Under the pieces are notes generated by a model that searched no databases, was not told the DNA's origin, and worked only from the letters and a program-made list of their open reading frames with translations. The translations under genes were made by a program, and so were the position numbers. Shown here one piece after another: positions 1 to 8,993 of a DNA stretch of 64,000 nt. Source of the DNA: Methylobacter sp. (GTDB lineage: Bacteria > Pseudomonadota > Gammaproteobacteria > Methylococcales > Methylomonadaceae); assembly GCA_028716975.1 (NCBI GenBank), contig JAQUOU010000002.1, positions 238,841 through 302,840 of the forward strand, read 5' to 3'. Positions within the stretch are counted from its first letter, which is position 1. Every line of letters starts with the position of its first letter.

Positions 1-19
1 TTAAAGCAGGGTGCAAGCA

Positions 20-2167
20 TTAAGCACGCCGCCAGGCATGGAAACGAGCGAGCCACTGCAATAACATTTTAGGTTGATGGTTTCTTTTCCAGGTTCCGGC
101 GGCATACTTATTCGCCTCCGCCAGAGTTGGATAGATATGAATAGTGCCCAACACTTTATTCAATCCAATGTTATGTTTCATCGCCAGTACAAATTCTGCA
201 ATCAAGTCGCCTGCATGTTCACCAACGCTGGTTACACCCAAAATTTTATCTTTGCCCGGTACAGTCAACACTTTTACGAAGCCATGTGCTTCGCTATCGG
301 TAATGGCTCTATCCAGGTCAGCTAAATCAAAAGTACTGACTTCATAAGCAACGTGTTGTTCCTTGGCGTCTTGTTCATTTAATCCCACGCGGGCAATTTC
401 AGGATCAGTGAAAGTCGCCCACGGAATCACCAAGTAATCGGTACGAAATTTCTTGAAACTGCCGAACAGCGCGTTAACTGCCGCATACCAGGCCTGATGC
501 GCAGCCGTATGGGTAAACTGATAAGGACCTGCCACATCGCCGCAGGCAAAAATATTGGGATAATTGGTGGCTTGAAACTCATCGACCTGAACAGTATGTT
601 TGGGTGACAGTTCCACGCCAATTTCTTCAAGACCGTAACCTGTTGTATTTGCCGTACGGCCGATAGCCAATAAAACCTGATCAAAGGGAATACGCACTTC
701 TTTTCCCTGATGCCCGGCAATCAGGATTTTCTCGCCGTTTTCGATAATGAATTGTTTGGCGGTATGTTCCAGCAGGACATTAATACCGTCTTTACGAAAC
801 TCTGCAGCCACCCTGTCTGATACCTCGCTATCTTCACGTATTAACAGCCGGGCTGCCATTTCGATTTGCGTAACATGAACGCCTAACCTGGCAAAAGCCT
901 GGGATAACTCACAGCCAATCGGGCCGCCGCCTAAAACAATCATGCGTTTGGGTTTATTACGCAGATTCCAGATAGTATCGGAAGTCAGGTATTCAATATT
1001 TTCCAGCCCTGGAATTGATGGCACCAGCGGTCGTGAGCCGGTAGCAATGACAATAGATTGAGTGGTGATTACACGGTTGCCGTCAGCTGTCGTTACTTCT
1101 ACTTGCCAGGGTGAAATAATTTTGGCCGACCCTTCAATAACTTCAACGCCAAGTTGGGTATAGCGTTCTATTGAATCATGCGGGGCAACGGTCTTAATCA
1201 CTTTTTGCACACGCTCCATAATATCTGCAAAGTCAAACTCCGTTTGAATGCTTTTAATGCCGAATTCAACCGAGCGGACGGTATCCGCCAGTAATCGGGT
1301 TGAGCGGATAAGGGCCTTTGACGGCACGCAACCGGTATTCAGGCATTCACCGCCCATTTTGTGTTTTTCAATCAAGATGACTTTCGCTTTAACGGCAGCG
1401 GCAATGTAGGAAGTAACCAAACCGCCTGAACCGGCGCCGATAACCACAAGATTGGCTTCAAACTTTTGCGGTTTAGTCCATTTTTCATAGACTTTAGCCG
1501 ACTTAATGGCCGCTACGATTCTCTGGGCTATCAGTGGAAATATTCCCAACAAAGCGAATGAGCCTAATAATGCCGGAGACAAAATGCCCGACAACGAGTC
1601 GATTTTAGCCAATTGCGTACCGGCATTAACATAAACCAGGGTTCCCGGCAGCATGCCCAGTTGACTGACCCAATAGAAAGTCAGCGTCTTTATTGAGGTC
1701 AGTCCCATCACCAGGTTAATCACAAAAAAAGGAAATAACGGCACTAATCTTAAAGTGAATAGATAAAAAGCGCCGTCGCGCTCAATACCGGCATCGATTG
1801 CCTTAAGCCGGTCACCCCATTTATTTTTGACGCTATCGCGAAACAGGAAGCGCGCTGCAAGAAATGCCAGTGTCGCCCCGATGCTGGAAGCAAACGATAC
1901 AATAAGCGTACCCCATAGCAATCCGAATACCGCTCCACCGGCCAACGTTAAAATGGCTGCGCCGGGCAAGGATAAGCCTGTCACAGCAATATAAATCCCG
2001 GCATAAATAACAGTAGCCAGCAGCGGGTGAGTATTACGATAAGCGCTGATGGTTTCCTGCTGAGACTTTAAATTTTCTAAAGTTAAAACTTGCTGCAAAT
2101 CGAAATAAAAAAAGAGACCGATTAAGGCGATGATTATTATTAATAATGGGATGCGTGATTTAGACAT
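20..2167 (-). CDS. DedA/TVP38-like membrane domain fused to mercuric reductase-type FAD disulfide oxidoreductase
   Basis: The first ~225 residues are hydrophobic with several membrane segments, including a SNARE-associated/TVP38 (DedA-like) stretch around residues 50-200. From about residue 235 follows a complete class I pyridine nucleotide-disulfide oxidoreductase. It has an FAD-binding GAGSGG motif, the redox pair in GGECLNTGCVPSKAL, an NAD-binding GGGPIGCE motif, an FAD motif ending in ACGDVAG, and a C-terminal dimerisation domain with HIYPTLAEA. The flavoprotein part resembles MerA/dihydrolipoamide dehydrogenase, but there is no N-terminal heavy-metal domain and no C-terminal vicinal cysteine pair, so mercury reduction is not supported. 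The same two-domain fusion is known in other proteobacteria; its substrate is unknown to me. The gene is single and divergent from the c-di-GMP gene to its right. Confidence 0.9.
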   Translation of the reverse strand: MSKSRIPLLIIIIALIGLFFYFDLQQVLTLENLKSQQETISAYRNTHPLLATVIYAGIYIAVTGLSLPGAAILTLAGGAVFGLLWGTLIVSFASSIGATLAFLAARFLFRDSVKNKWGDRLKAIDAGIERDGAFYLFTLRLVPLFPFFVINLVMGLTSIKTLTFYWVSQLGMLPGTLVYVNAGTQLAKIDSLSGILSPALLGSFALLGIFPLIAQRIVAAIKSAKVYEKWTKPQKFEANLVVIGAGSGGLVTSYIAAAVKAKVILIEKHKMGGECLNTGCVPSKALIRSTRLLADTVRSVEFGIKSIQTEFDFADIMERVQKVIKTVAPHDSIERYTQLGVEVIEGSAKIISPWQVEVTTADGNRVITTQSIVIATGSRPLVPSIPGLENIEYLTSDTIWNLRNKPKRMIVLGGGPIGCELSQAFARLGVHVTQIEMAARLLIREDSEVSDRVAAEFRKDGINVLLEHTAKQFIIENGEKILIAGHQGKEVRIPFDQVLLAIGRTANTTGYGLEEIGVELSPKHTVQVDEFQATNYPNIFACGDVAGPYQFTHTAAHQAWYAAVNALFGSFKKFRTDYLVIPWATFTDPEIARVGLNEQDAKEQHVAYEVSTFDLADLDRAITDSEAHGFVKVLTVPGKDKILGVTSVGEHAGDLIAEFVLAMKHNIGLNKVLGTIHIYPTLAEANKYAAGTWKRNHQPKMLLQWLARFHAWRRA

Positions 2168-2481
2168 TGTTTTGAATCCTTGAATTTAATTGTGGGTAGA
2201 TTGCACAAGGCGCTAATATCTTACAATTCCTTATTGTATAATCCAGGTGAGCCCAAAAAGCTTGTTTCATCAGAGCTTATCTGTTCATTGGATTTTGACG
2301 AAACTACCCCGATTGTAATCCCATTATCGATAAATTGATGAGGGGAAATTTAAACAAGAGGGTTTTAAAGTATAAATAGGGTTAATTAAGCTCAATAACA
2401 TGCGTTGAAAGGCGGGTGTTTAATTATGTATTAACTACACCCGCGGTTAACAGTTCAAACGATATAAAACCCTCAGGCCGC

Positions 2482-3735
2482 ATGATGAAAGTGTTAACCA
2501 GACCTTTATTTATCGAAGCAATCAAGCAAATATTCCAGGAAAATAATCGCCATCACACGCTAATCTATACGGGCATTAATCATGCGCTTCAGATTGCCAG
2601 CTTATTGCAGGGAACGGCAGCGGAAACCGAACTGATTGCCGCAATTCAAACGTTGATTTTCCATAAAGTGGAGAATATGCCCAATGCCTTTATGGGTAAA
2701 CTGGGCGGTAACCGCTTTGGCATTATCCTGGAATTACCCGTTAAGGATAGCGTTGAATTTGCCGAAGAACTTGCCGGTTTGCTTGACCGGCAATCCATCC
2801 ATATTGGTGACAACTACTATTATCCCAAACTAATTATTGGCGTTACGGCGCTATCGCCGGAATATAAGACGCCGGAAAGAATAATCGCCGCTGTTGATCA
2901 GGCGCTTTATCAATCGCGGCGTGCCGGCAACAGCGTCGTTAAATTAATTGAGCACGACGATCCGGTTTTGCATGAATATTATAATTCACTCAAACTGTTG
3001 CCGGATTTGAGGGAAGGTTTACTGAATAACTCTTTCGTGCTGTATGCACAGCCTATAGTTCCGATAAAGCAGGCGCTTTGCGTACAGAAAGCCGAAGTAC
3101 TGCTGCGTTATAAAAACAAGCAAGGTGAAATTGCCTCTCAAGACCGGTTTCTGCATACGGCGGATTTATTTCATATCAGCCGAGAAGTCGATCATTATGT
3201 GTTACATCAATTTTGCCGGTTTATTGAACAGCAAAAACAGCAGGACGTGATTTATTCACTTAATATTTCCGGCAGTACCATCTGCTATTTACCTTTTATT
3301 GATGTTGTCGCAAAAGAATTCAAACGTTTTGGCGTCAATCCTGAGCTGGTCTGTTTTGAAATCACCGAAACGGTTGCCGATCAGGACTACCAGCAAGCCA
3401 TAACCTTCATGCATTTGCTGAAAGATCAGCTGGGCTGTCAGTTGTCATTGGATGACATCGGTATCGGCTCGAGTAATTTATCCAATCTGGGGAAATTTAA
3501 TGTCGATTTTATGAAAATTGACGGCTCATTTATCAATAACTTAATGGATGATCCTTATTCTGAATTGGTAGTCAGTTTTATCAATTCCGCAGCCAGGTTA
3601 TATAACAAGAAAACCATTGCCGAATATGTGGAAAATACCCGGCAACTGGACAGATTAAAAGAACTCGGCGTTGATTATGCGCAAGGCTACTTTACCGGAA
3701 AGCCGGAACCGCTGTTTGATCCGTCACTTGACTAA
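2482..3735 (+). CDS. Degenerate GGDEF plus EAL domain c-di-GMP protein
   Basis: The N-terminal ~170 residues have the fold pattern of a GGDEF domain, but the signature reads GGNRF, so diguanylate cyclase activity is unlikely. The C-terminal ~240 residues form an EAL domain. The signature is EVL (AEVLLRY) and most catalytic motifs remain: FEITET, LDDIGIGSS in place of DDFGTG, MKIDGSFI and AQGYF. A c-di-GMP phosphodiesterase or c-di-GMP binding protein is therefore likely. I chose the ATG at 2482; a GTG at 2416 in the same frame would add 22 residues, but its purine-rich stretch abuts the start codon, leaving no spacing. No membrane segment is seen. The 3' end overlaps the convergent kinase gene by 12 bases. 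Confidence 0.8.
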   Translation: MMKVLTRPLFIEAIKQIFQENNRHHTLIYTGINHALQIASLLQGTAAETELIAAIQTLIFHKVENMPNAFMGKLGGNRFGIILELPVKDSVEFAEELAGLLDRQSIHIGDNYYYPKLIIGVTALSPEYKTPERIIAAVDQALYQSRRAGNSVVKLIEHDDPVLHEYYNSLKLLPDLREGLLNNSFVLYAQPIVPIKQALCVQKAEVLLRYKNKQGEIASQDRFLHTADLFHISREVDHYVLHQFCRFIEQQKQQDVIYSLNISGSTICYLPFIDVVAKEFKRFGVNPELVCFEITETVADQDYQQAITFMHLLKDQLGCQLSLDDIGIGSSNLSNLGKFNVDFMKIDGSFINNLMDDPYSELVVSFINSAARLYNKKTIAEYVENTRQLDRLKELGVDYAQGYFTGKPEPLFDPSLD

Positions 3736-5454
3736 TAAATAGATCAGAAACAGATTTGTCAAAAGCAGTATTGCCGCCAAGCTCTGCCAAAATCGTAGCG
3801 GATTACGCTCGATTAGCGGTATAGCCTCTTTGGCGCTTAAGAACTTGGGATTAGGAATGGAAAGGTCGTACAAAAATTCTGATAAATCGTCATAGCGAAA
3901 CTGGGGATTTATCGAGGTGGCTTTTTTTAACGCACCATCAATCCATATCGGAACCATGGCGTTGTGATGGAAGCTGGGCACATAGCGAAGTTTTGCCATG
4001 TTCATTTGATCAGGTTTTTCAGGCATAGCCTGGCCAAAGGGCAAGGCGCCGTTAATCATCTCATAAGTAATGACGGCCAGTGAAAACAGGTCGGATTTAA
4101 CCGTGCCGCGCTGCCCCAGATGATATTCCGGAGCTGTGTAATTTAACGTGCCGAGCACATTGTCTTCCGTGCTGAAATCCAGCGGCGCAATCTCTGCGAT
4201 GCCGGCGATTTTAACGGAGCCGAAATCGATGATTTTAACGGTGCCGTTTTTATCGAACATGATGTTTTCAGGTTTTAAGTCCTGGTGCAGCATTTCCATG
4301 CGATGTAAGGCGCGCAAACCTTTGGCGCAAGCTTCAATTATTTTTCTGGCTGCTTTAATATCCGGTTTGGGATGGTCATTCATCCATTGCCTGAGCGTTT
4401 GGCCTTCAAGAAATTCCGTCACGTAATAAATGCAACTTTTTTCCCGGTCAGTGCCGATAATTTTGAGTACATTTTCATGATTAATCCGTTTCCCTGCCCA
4501 TTCTTCATGCAAAAAATGTTCTATGTAATGCGTGTCATCGTCATAAAGTATTGACGGTGTTTTCAAAATAACCTGGGTGCCGGTTCTGGTATCAAACGCG
4601 CGATAAATCTGGGTGCGTTTGCTGGCGTGTAACTCCTCTACAATCGTGTAGCCATCAAGCAGCATGCCCGGTTCCAAGGGGGGAGGGAACGGCAGGTCAA
4701 TATGGCTGCGGAGAATTTCGTCTTCCTTGGCATCGGGTAATTCGTCGATTCTGACCAGTTGACAAGTCAGATTATCATCACTGTTATTACTAATCGCCTG
4801 ATGCAGTATTTCGCCGGCAATCAGGGTTAAATCTTCACTGTCGCGAAGCAGCTTTCGTAATGTTTTTTCATCAATAAAATCGTGTATGCCGTCAGTTGTC
4901 ATTAAAAACAGATCCCCTTTTGCCAAGGGAAGCGCCTTGTAATCGACTTCCAGCGCAGGTTCAATACCCATGGCCCGGTTTAGATAGTTTTTATCGTTGG
5001 AAATCCAGACTCGGTGATCGCGGGTAATCTGTTCAAAATTACCGTTCCGTAAGCGGTAAATCCGGGAATCACCGATGTGAAAAATATGCGCTGTGGTTGA
5101 TTTTAAAACAATAATACTAAGTGTACTAACCATGCCTTTGGTCGATTCATAACGAATCTGTCCCTGACTGTATAGCCAGGAGTTAATGGCGGAAAGGATT
5201 TGTTGCCCGGCATGCTTGACTGACCAGGAGTCGGGAGTGCTGTAGTAATCGTTCAGGAAACTGACAACGCAGCATTGACTGGCCTGTTTTCCCGCCTCAC
5301 TCCCGCTCATGCCGTCGGCGATGGCAGCGGTTATGCCTTTATAGGTAAGTTGCGGTTCTATAGGTACGAGAGAGCCTGCAAAATCTTCATTTTCAGACTT
5401 GATACCTTTATCACTGGCATAACCAATGCCGACTTTGATCTCCTGTTTAGCCAT
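3724..5454 (-). CDS. PP2C-type phosphatase fused to Ser/Thr protein kinase, C-terminal membrane anchor
   Basis: Residues ~1-240 are a PP2C (PPM) phosphatase domain with metal-binding motifs IADGMSGSEAG, TTDGIHDF and SDDNLTCQ. Residues ~265-530 are a Hanks-type kinase with the catalytic loop HQDLKPEN, the DFG motif IIDFGSVK and a GTLNYTAPEY activation segment. The last ~20 residues form one hydrophobic helix that would tether the protein to the membrane. It starts 40 bases after narK on the same strand, so the two are probably co-transcribed. Fused kinase/phosphatases next to nitrate/nitrite transporters are a recurrent arrangement in proteobacterial nitrate assimilation loci. A role in controlling nitrate uptake or reduction is inferred from that; the target protein is unknown. 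Confidence 0.9.
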   Translation of the reverse strand: MAKQEIKVGIGYASDKGIKSENEDFAGSLVPIEPQLTYKGITAAIADGMSGSEAGKQASQCCVVSFLNDYYSTPDSWSVKHAGQQILSAINSWLYSQGQIRYESTKGMVSTLSIIVLKSTTAHIFHIGDSRIYRLRNGNFEQITRDHRVWISNDKNYLNRAMGIEPALEVDYKALPLAKGDLFLMTTDGIHDFIDEKTLRKLLRDSEDLTLIAGEILHQAISNNSDDNLTCQLVRIDELPDAKEDEILRSHIDLPFPPPLEPGMLLDGYTIVEELHASKRTQIYRAFDTRTGTQVILKTPSILYDDDTHYIEHFLHEEWAGKRINHENVLKIIGTDREKSCIYYVTEFLEGQTLRQWMNDHPKPDIKAARKIIEACAKGLRALHRMEMLHQDLKPENIMFDKNGTVKIIDFGSVKIAGIAEIAPLDFSTEDNVLGTLNYTAPEYHLGQRGTVKSDLFSLAVITYEMINGALPFGQAMPEKPDQMNMAKLRYVPSFHHNAMVPIWIDGALKKATSINPQFRYDDLSEFLYDLSIPNPKFLSAKEAIPLIERNPLRFWQSLAAILLLTNLFLIYLLVK

Positions 5455-5494
5455 AGGTGGGGCTTAAGAGGCTGATATAGCAATTCCGAAGCTG

Positions 5495-6973
5495 TTAACT
5501 TAGCTCAATCATTTCAACAGTCCCATCTTCCTGGGTTTCCGCCATATGGCCTTTAGGCTCATCAATAAACTGCACGGAAATCAATACAAATAATGCTACA
5601 GCCGCTATGATCATAAAAAAAACAGGAGCTGAAACAAAGGACAATACGGTCAGGAATAATACACCGCCGACATTGCCATAAGCGCCGACCATGCCGGCAA
5701 TCTGGCCGGTCATGCGGCGTTTGATTAACGGAACCATGGCAAATACAGCGCCGCAGCCGCCTGACACAAAGCAGGAGCACGCCATTGTGAGCAATACAGC
5801 CAGGATAATAGACCACTCCGAATCAATGAGCGACATGCAGAAATAACCTGCTGACAAGCCTGAAACAAAAATGCTCAAGGAGAGTTTACGTCCGAATTTA
5901 TCGCTAATCCAGCCGCCGGCCGGACGTGCAACGAGGTTAATAAAGGCGAAACAGCCTCCCAGTAGACCGGCTTCGACCATGCTAATGCCTTGAGATTTAT
6001 TGAATGTTTCAAAGAAAAACATCGGCAGCATGGAAACAACAGCCAGCTCTGAACCAAAAGTAATCAAATAAGCCAAATCCAGGATAGCAACCTGTTTGAA
6101 TTTGTATTTATGAATTTCCGCAACAGGCTGCCTTAGATGCTCCTGATTGACGTGGACAATTTTATAGAGGTTATAGAGAAATAAAGTCCAGATGGTGATA
6201 TAGATGCAAATTGCCACAAAATTGGAGAACAGGCTGACGCCTTCAGGCGATAGTTTCCAGGTCAACAGGCTTAAGGTGGCATATAAAGGCACAGTCATCA
6301 ACATATAAAAGAATAAGTCCCGGCTACTGGTGACTTCCATTGCTCCGGCTTTTTTCGGCTTAAAGTAAGTTGAGCCTTTGGGTGTGTCGGATACGCTGAA
6401 GAAATAAATGACTGAATAAATCAATGCAATAGCTCCCGTTGTCGCAATGGCGTAGCGCCAGCCTTCATTACCGCCATATAGTAGGGCGAGGCTGGGTAAA
6501 ATACCGGCAGCCGCAGCTGAGCCAAAGTTACCCCAGCCGCCGTAAATGCCCTCGGCAATGCCTACTTGCCTGGCCGGAAACCATTCGCCAACCATGCGAA
6601 TCCCGATGACAAAACCGGCCCCAATGAAACCCAGTAAGAAACGCGCCAGCGCCAATTGTTCAAAACTGGTGGCGAAAGCAAACATAAAACAGGGCAGGCT
6701 GCCTGCGGCTAAGAGTGCTGAATAAGTGCGCTTCGGGCCAAATTTGTCTACCAGGATGCCAATGACAATGCGAGCCGGAATGGTTAGAGCTACATTTAAT
6801 ATCAGGATGGTTTTTATTTGTGAGCTGCTCATGTGCAAAGTTTCAGCAATCACAAGCATCAAAGGCGCATGATTAAACCATACGACAAAGCTGATAAAGA
6901 AGGCCATCCAGGTCATGTGGAGGATTTTTATTTTCCCTGAGAAGGAGAGCAGGTTAAGATTTTGAGTTGACAT
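5495..6973 (-). CDS. narK: NarK/NasA-type nitrate/nitrite MFS transporter
   Basis: This is a 492-residue major facilitator with about 12 hydrophobic helices. It carries the features of the nitrate/nitrite porter family: an MFS loop LVDKFGPKR after helix 2, the nitrate signature region IRMVGEWFPARQVG followed by YGGWGNFGSA in helix 5, and a second MFS loop ISDKFGRK. It should carry nitrate, or exchange nitrate and nitrite, across the inner membrane. It leads a two-gene operon with the kinase/phosphatase downstream. A sigma-54-type promoter match at 7008-7023 would start the message about 24 bases before the ATG, pointing to nitrogen-limitation control and hence an assimilatory role. The assimilatory reductases are not in the window. 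Confidence 0.92.
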   Translation of the reverse strand: MSTQNLNLLSFSGKIKILHMTWMAFFISFVVWFNHAPLMLVIAETLHMSSSQIKTILILNVALTIPARIVIGILVDKFGPKRTYSALLAAGSLPCFMFAFATSFEQLALARFLLGFIGAGFVIGIRMVGEWFPARQVGIAEGIYGGWGNFGSAAAAGILPSLALLYGGNEGWRYAIATTGAIALIYSVIYFFSVSDTPKGSTYFKPKKAGAMEVTSSRDLFFYMLMTVPLYATLSLLTWKLSPEGVSLFSNFVAICIYITIWTLFLYNLYKIVHVNQEHLRQPVAEIHKYKFKQVAILDLAYLITFGSELAVVSMLPMFFFETFNKSQGISMVEAGLLGGCFAFINLVARPAGGWISDKFGRKLSLSIFVSGLSAGYFCMSLIDSEWSIILAVLLTMACSCFVSGGCGAVFAMVPLIKRRMTGQIAGMVGAYGNVGGVLFLTVLSFVSAPVFFMIIAAVALFVLISVQFIDEPKGHMAETQEDGTVEMIELS

Positions 6974-7007
6974 ATTAATTCCGGATATTTAAATATAACG
7001 CTAAGCA

Positions 7008-7023
7008 AGCAGATTATGGGCCA
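7008..7023 (-). promoter_or_regulatory. Candidate sigma-54 promoter for narK
   Basis: On the minus strand this reads TGGCCCATAATCTGCT, with GG and GC separated by exactly ten bases as in the -24/-12 consensus TGGCAC-N5-TTGCA. The predicted start lies near 6997, which leaves a short untranslated leader before the narK ATG at 6973. A second such match precedes the nrtA operon in this window, which strengthens the call. Confidence 0.5.
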
Positions 7024-7141
7024 AATTGTATAAGATCATAATAACTAAAGTGCCCGAAACAAGGCGTTGTACTTTTGAAGCCGGATCAGGAATAAAGTTT
7101 GCTTCAATATGGGGCGCCAAAATAATACGGCGTGTATTTTT

Positions 7142-7155
7142 TGGTGCAGTGGTGC
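7142..7155 (-). promoter_or_regulatory. Direct repeat TGGTGC, possible NtrC half-sites
   Basis: The plus strand reads TGGTGC-AG-TGGTGC. GGTGC is the half-site of the NtrC enhancer consensus GCAC-N7-GTGC, but here the two copies are direct rather than inverted, so the match is imperfect. The position about 120-150 bases upstream of the predicted narK sigma-54 promoter is right for an enhancer. Confidence 0.25.
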
Positions 7156-7404
7156 CATAGTTTTTACCAGGTTTTGGCAAGCAGGCCATGTATGCTCGCG
7201 CTAAACATGGGATGAGACGTTTTTCGAGAACAGGGCGCTTAGCTATGCAAGCCTGATATTAGCGGTTATCATGTGTCTTTACACTATCTACGCAAGCCGG
7301 ACGTATTCATAATTGATGGGAACATTGTTCGTTATAGTTCTGTCTTGTAAAGCAAGGCAGGAGAAGGTTTAACCTTAACGTAAACATTACTGAAGGAGAT
7401 TGAT

Positions 7405-7980
7405 ATGGGTATTTCATTAAGTAAGGGCGGCAACGTCAATTTATCCAAAACTGATCCTACGCTAAAAAATATTATCGTTGGCCTGGGGTGGGATGTAAGA
7501 CCCACGGCCGGCGTGGATTTTGACCTGGATGCCAGTGCGTTCATGCTAAAGGAAGATGGCAAGGCAAGATCAGACAATGATTTTATTTTCTACAATCAAA
7601 CAAAATCCCTGTGCGGTGCAATCGAGCATACCGGCGATAACCGGACTGGCGCGGGTGAAGGTGATGACGAGGCCATTATTGTCTTGCTCGATAAAATTCC
7701 AGTTGAAATCCAGCGCATCGCTTTTACTGTCACTATTCACGAGGCGGATTCACGCAAGCAGAACTTCGGACAGGTCTCGCATGCCTTTGTCAGGATTGTT
7801 AATAAAGATTCGAACGCCGAAGTCGCGCGTTATGACTTGAGTGAAGATGCATCCATCGAGACAGCGATGATTTTTGGCGAAATCTACAGGCACGAAGGCG
7901 AATGGAAATTCAAAGCCGTTGGACAGGGTTACGCCGGAGGCTTGGCTGCTTTAGCCCGTCAATACGGCATTAATGTCTAG
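7405..7980 (+). CDS. terD: TerD family tellurium resistance/stress protein (copy 1)
   Basis: A 191-residue single-domain TerD protein with the hallmark motifs [15 protein letters not shown], the acidic [13 protein letters not shown] that forms part of the calcium site, and [14 protein letters not shown] near the C-terminus. TerD proteins are cytoplasmic calcium-binding proteins induced by oxidative, tellurite and other stresses; their exact biochemical role is unsettled. The ribosome site GAAGGAG lies well placed before the ATG. It heads the Ter cluster and is very similar to the next gene, pointing to tandem duplication. A short hairpin (TAGCCGC, TAT, GCGGCTA) at 8000-8016 lies between the two copies. 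Confidence 0.93.
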   Translation: MGISLSKGGNVNLSKTDPTLKNIIVGLGWDVRPTAGVDFDLDASAFMLKEDGKARSDNDFIFYNQTKSLCGAIEHTGDNRTGAGEGDDEAIIVLLDKIPVEIQRIAFTVTIHEADSRKQNFGQVSHAFVRIVNKDSNAEVARYDLSEDASIETAMIFGEIYRHEGEWKFKAVGQGYAGGLAALARQYGINV

Positions 7981-7999
7981 CGGGAAACAAAGCCAGCAG

Positions 8000-8016
8000 T
8001 AGCCGCTATGCGGCTA
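8000..8016 (+). other. Short hairpin between terD copies 1 and 2
   Basis: TAGCCGC-TAT-GCGGCTA is a perfect 7-bp stem with a three-base loop, 20 bases after the first terD stop. No T-run follows, so it is more likely an mRNA-stabilising or partially attenuating hairpin than a full terminator. Confidence 0.35.
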
Positions 8017-8075
8017 TTATGGTGATAATAATAATCCAAAATTTACAATAAACGTCAACTCACGAGGACACTACT

Positions 8076-8651
8076 ATGGCAGTATCACTTACTAAAGGCA
8101 GCAATGTTAATCTCAGCAAAGAAGCGCCGGGGCTGAAAAAAATTCAGGTGGGATTAGGATGGGATGCCAGGTCAACCGATGGCGCGGCGTTCGATTTGGA
8201 CGCCAGCGCTTTCCTGGTTAAACTGGATGGGAAAGTTCGCTCAGACAGTGATTTTTGTTTCTACAATAATAAAACCGTTGCCGATGGCGCAGTCCAGCAT
8301 GCAGGGGACAACTTGACCGGCGCGGGTGAAGGGGATGATGAGGTAGTCAAAGTTGATTTAGCCAAGATACCCGCTGATTTGGACAAAGTTGTTTTTGCCG
8401 TAACCATCCATGAAGCTGAAACACGCAAACAAAATTTCGGACAGGTCAATCATGCGTTTATCCGTATTGTCAATGAAGAGGGCGGCGTGGAAATTGCCCG
8501 CTATGACCTCAGCGAAGATGCGTCAATTGAAACCGCAATGATTTTCGGGGAAATCTACCGCGTCGGCACAGATTGGAAATTTAAAGCCGTGGGACAAGGT
8601 TTTGCCGGCGGTCTTGGACCTTTGGCGGCTTCATTCGGTGTCAGCATCTAA
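8076..8651 (+). CDS. terD: TerD family protein (copy 2)
   Basis: This 191-residue TerD domain protein is the same length as the gene before it and closely similar throughout. It shares [31 protein letters not shown] and [14 protein letters not shown]. The acidic calcium-binding residues are kept. The start is preceded by ACGAGGACACTACT, a fair ribosome site. It probably arose by tandem duplication and is expected to work with the other Ter proteins in the cytoplasm. Which of the two copies corresponds to TerD or TerE of enterobacterial clusters cannot be decided by eye. Confidence 0.93.
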   Translation: MAVSLTKGSNVNLSKEAPGLKKIQVGLGWDARSTDGAAFDLDASAFLVKLDGKVRSDSDFCFYNNKTVADGAVQHAGDNLTGAGEGDDEVVKVDLAKIPADLDKVVFAVTIHEAETRKQNFGQVNHAFIRIVNEEGGVEIARYDLSEDASIETAMIFGEIYRVGTDWKFKAVGQGFAGGLGPLAASFGVSI

Positions 8652-8993
8652 TTAGGCAAAGTGCGATTTTCCCCGCCTCAAGAGTTTCATTCGCTTAAAT
8701 CCATAATCGGTTATCCGGAAATTAACCAGGAACTGACTGACACGGTTGGTTTTTGGTTAATTTGTTAACGTCGGCAGGGCTTAATGTGAGGCTTAGAAAA
8801 GCTTGAAACTATGGCGGGGCAGATTGTTTACAGTTGTGTTGCTTACGGGGTGTTCTGCCGGTGGCAGGCAATAATGCAAATGGCCGCTTTATGACCGGTA
8901 ACTGAGCGTACGGATTACGCTCCAGCTTAACAAAATCGGGCAAAATGGAATTAAGGCGGCAATTTTAATAATTTAATTAGGAGGATTTCATTT
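8652..8993. other. 342-base gap with one long inverted repeat
   Basis: No gene is visible. AAATTAACCA at 8719-8728 pairs perfectly with TGGTTAATTT at 8754-8763 (10-bp stem, 25-base loop). It could be a hairpin ending the terD pair or an operator for the third terD. A good AGGAGG ribosome site lies at the right end. Confidence 0.4.

Noticed and set aside
20-2167. Annotation as mercuric reductase
   Set aside because: The C-terminal vicinal cysteines and the N-terminal metal domain of MerA are missing and no mer genes are nearby.
7001-7189. Minus-strand 62-codon frame upstream of narK
   Set aside because: No ribosome site, no recognisable features, and it covers the likely narK promoter.
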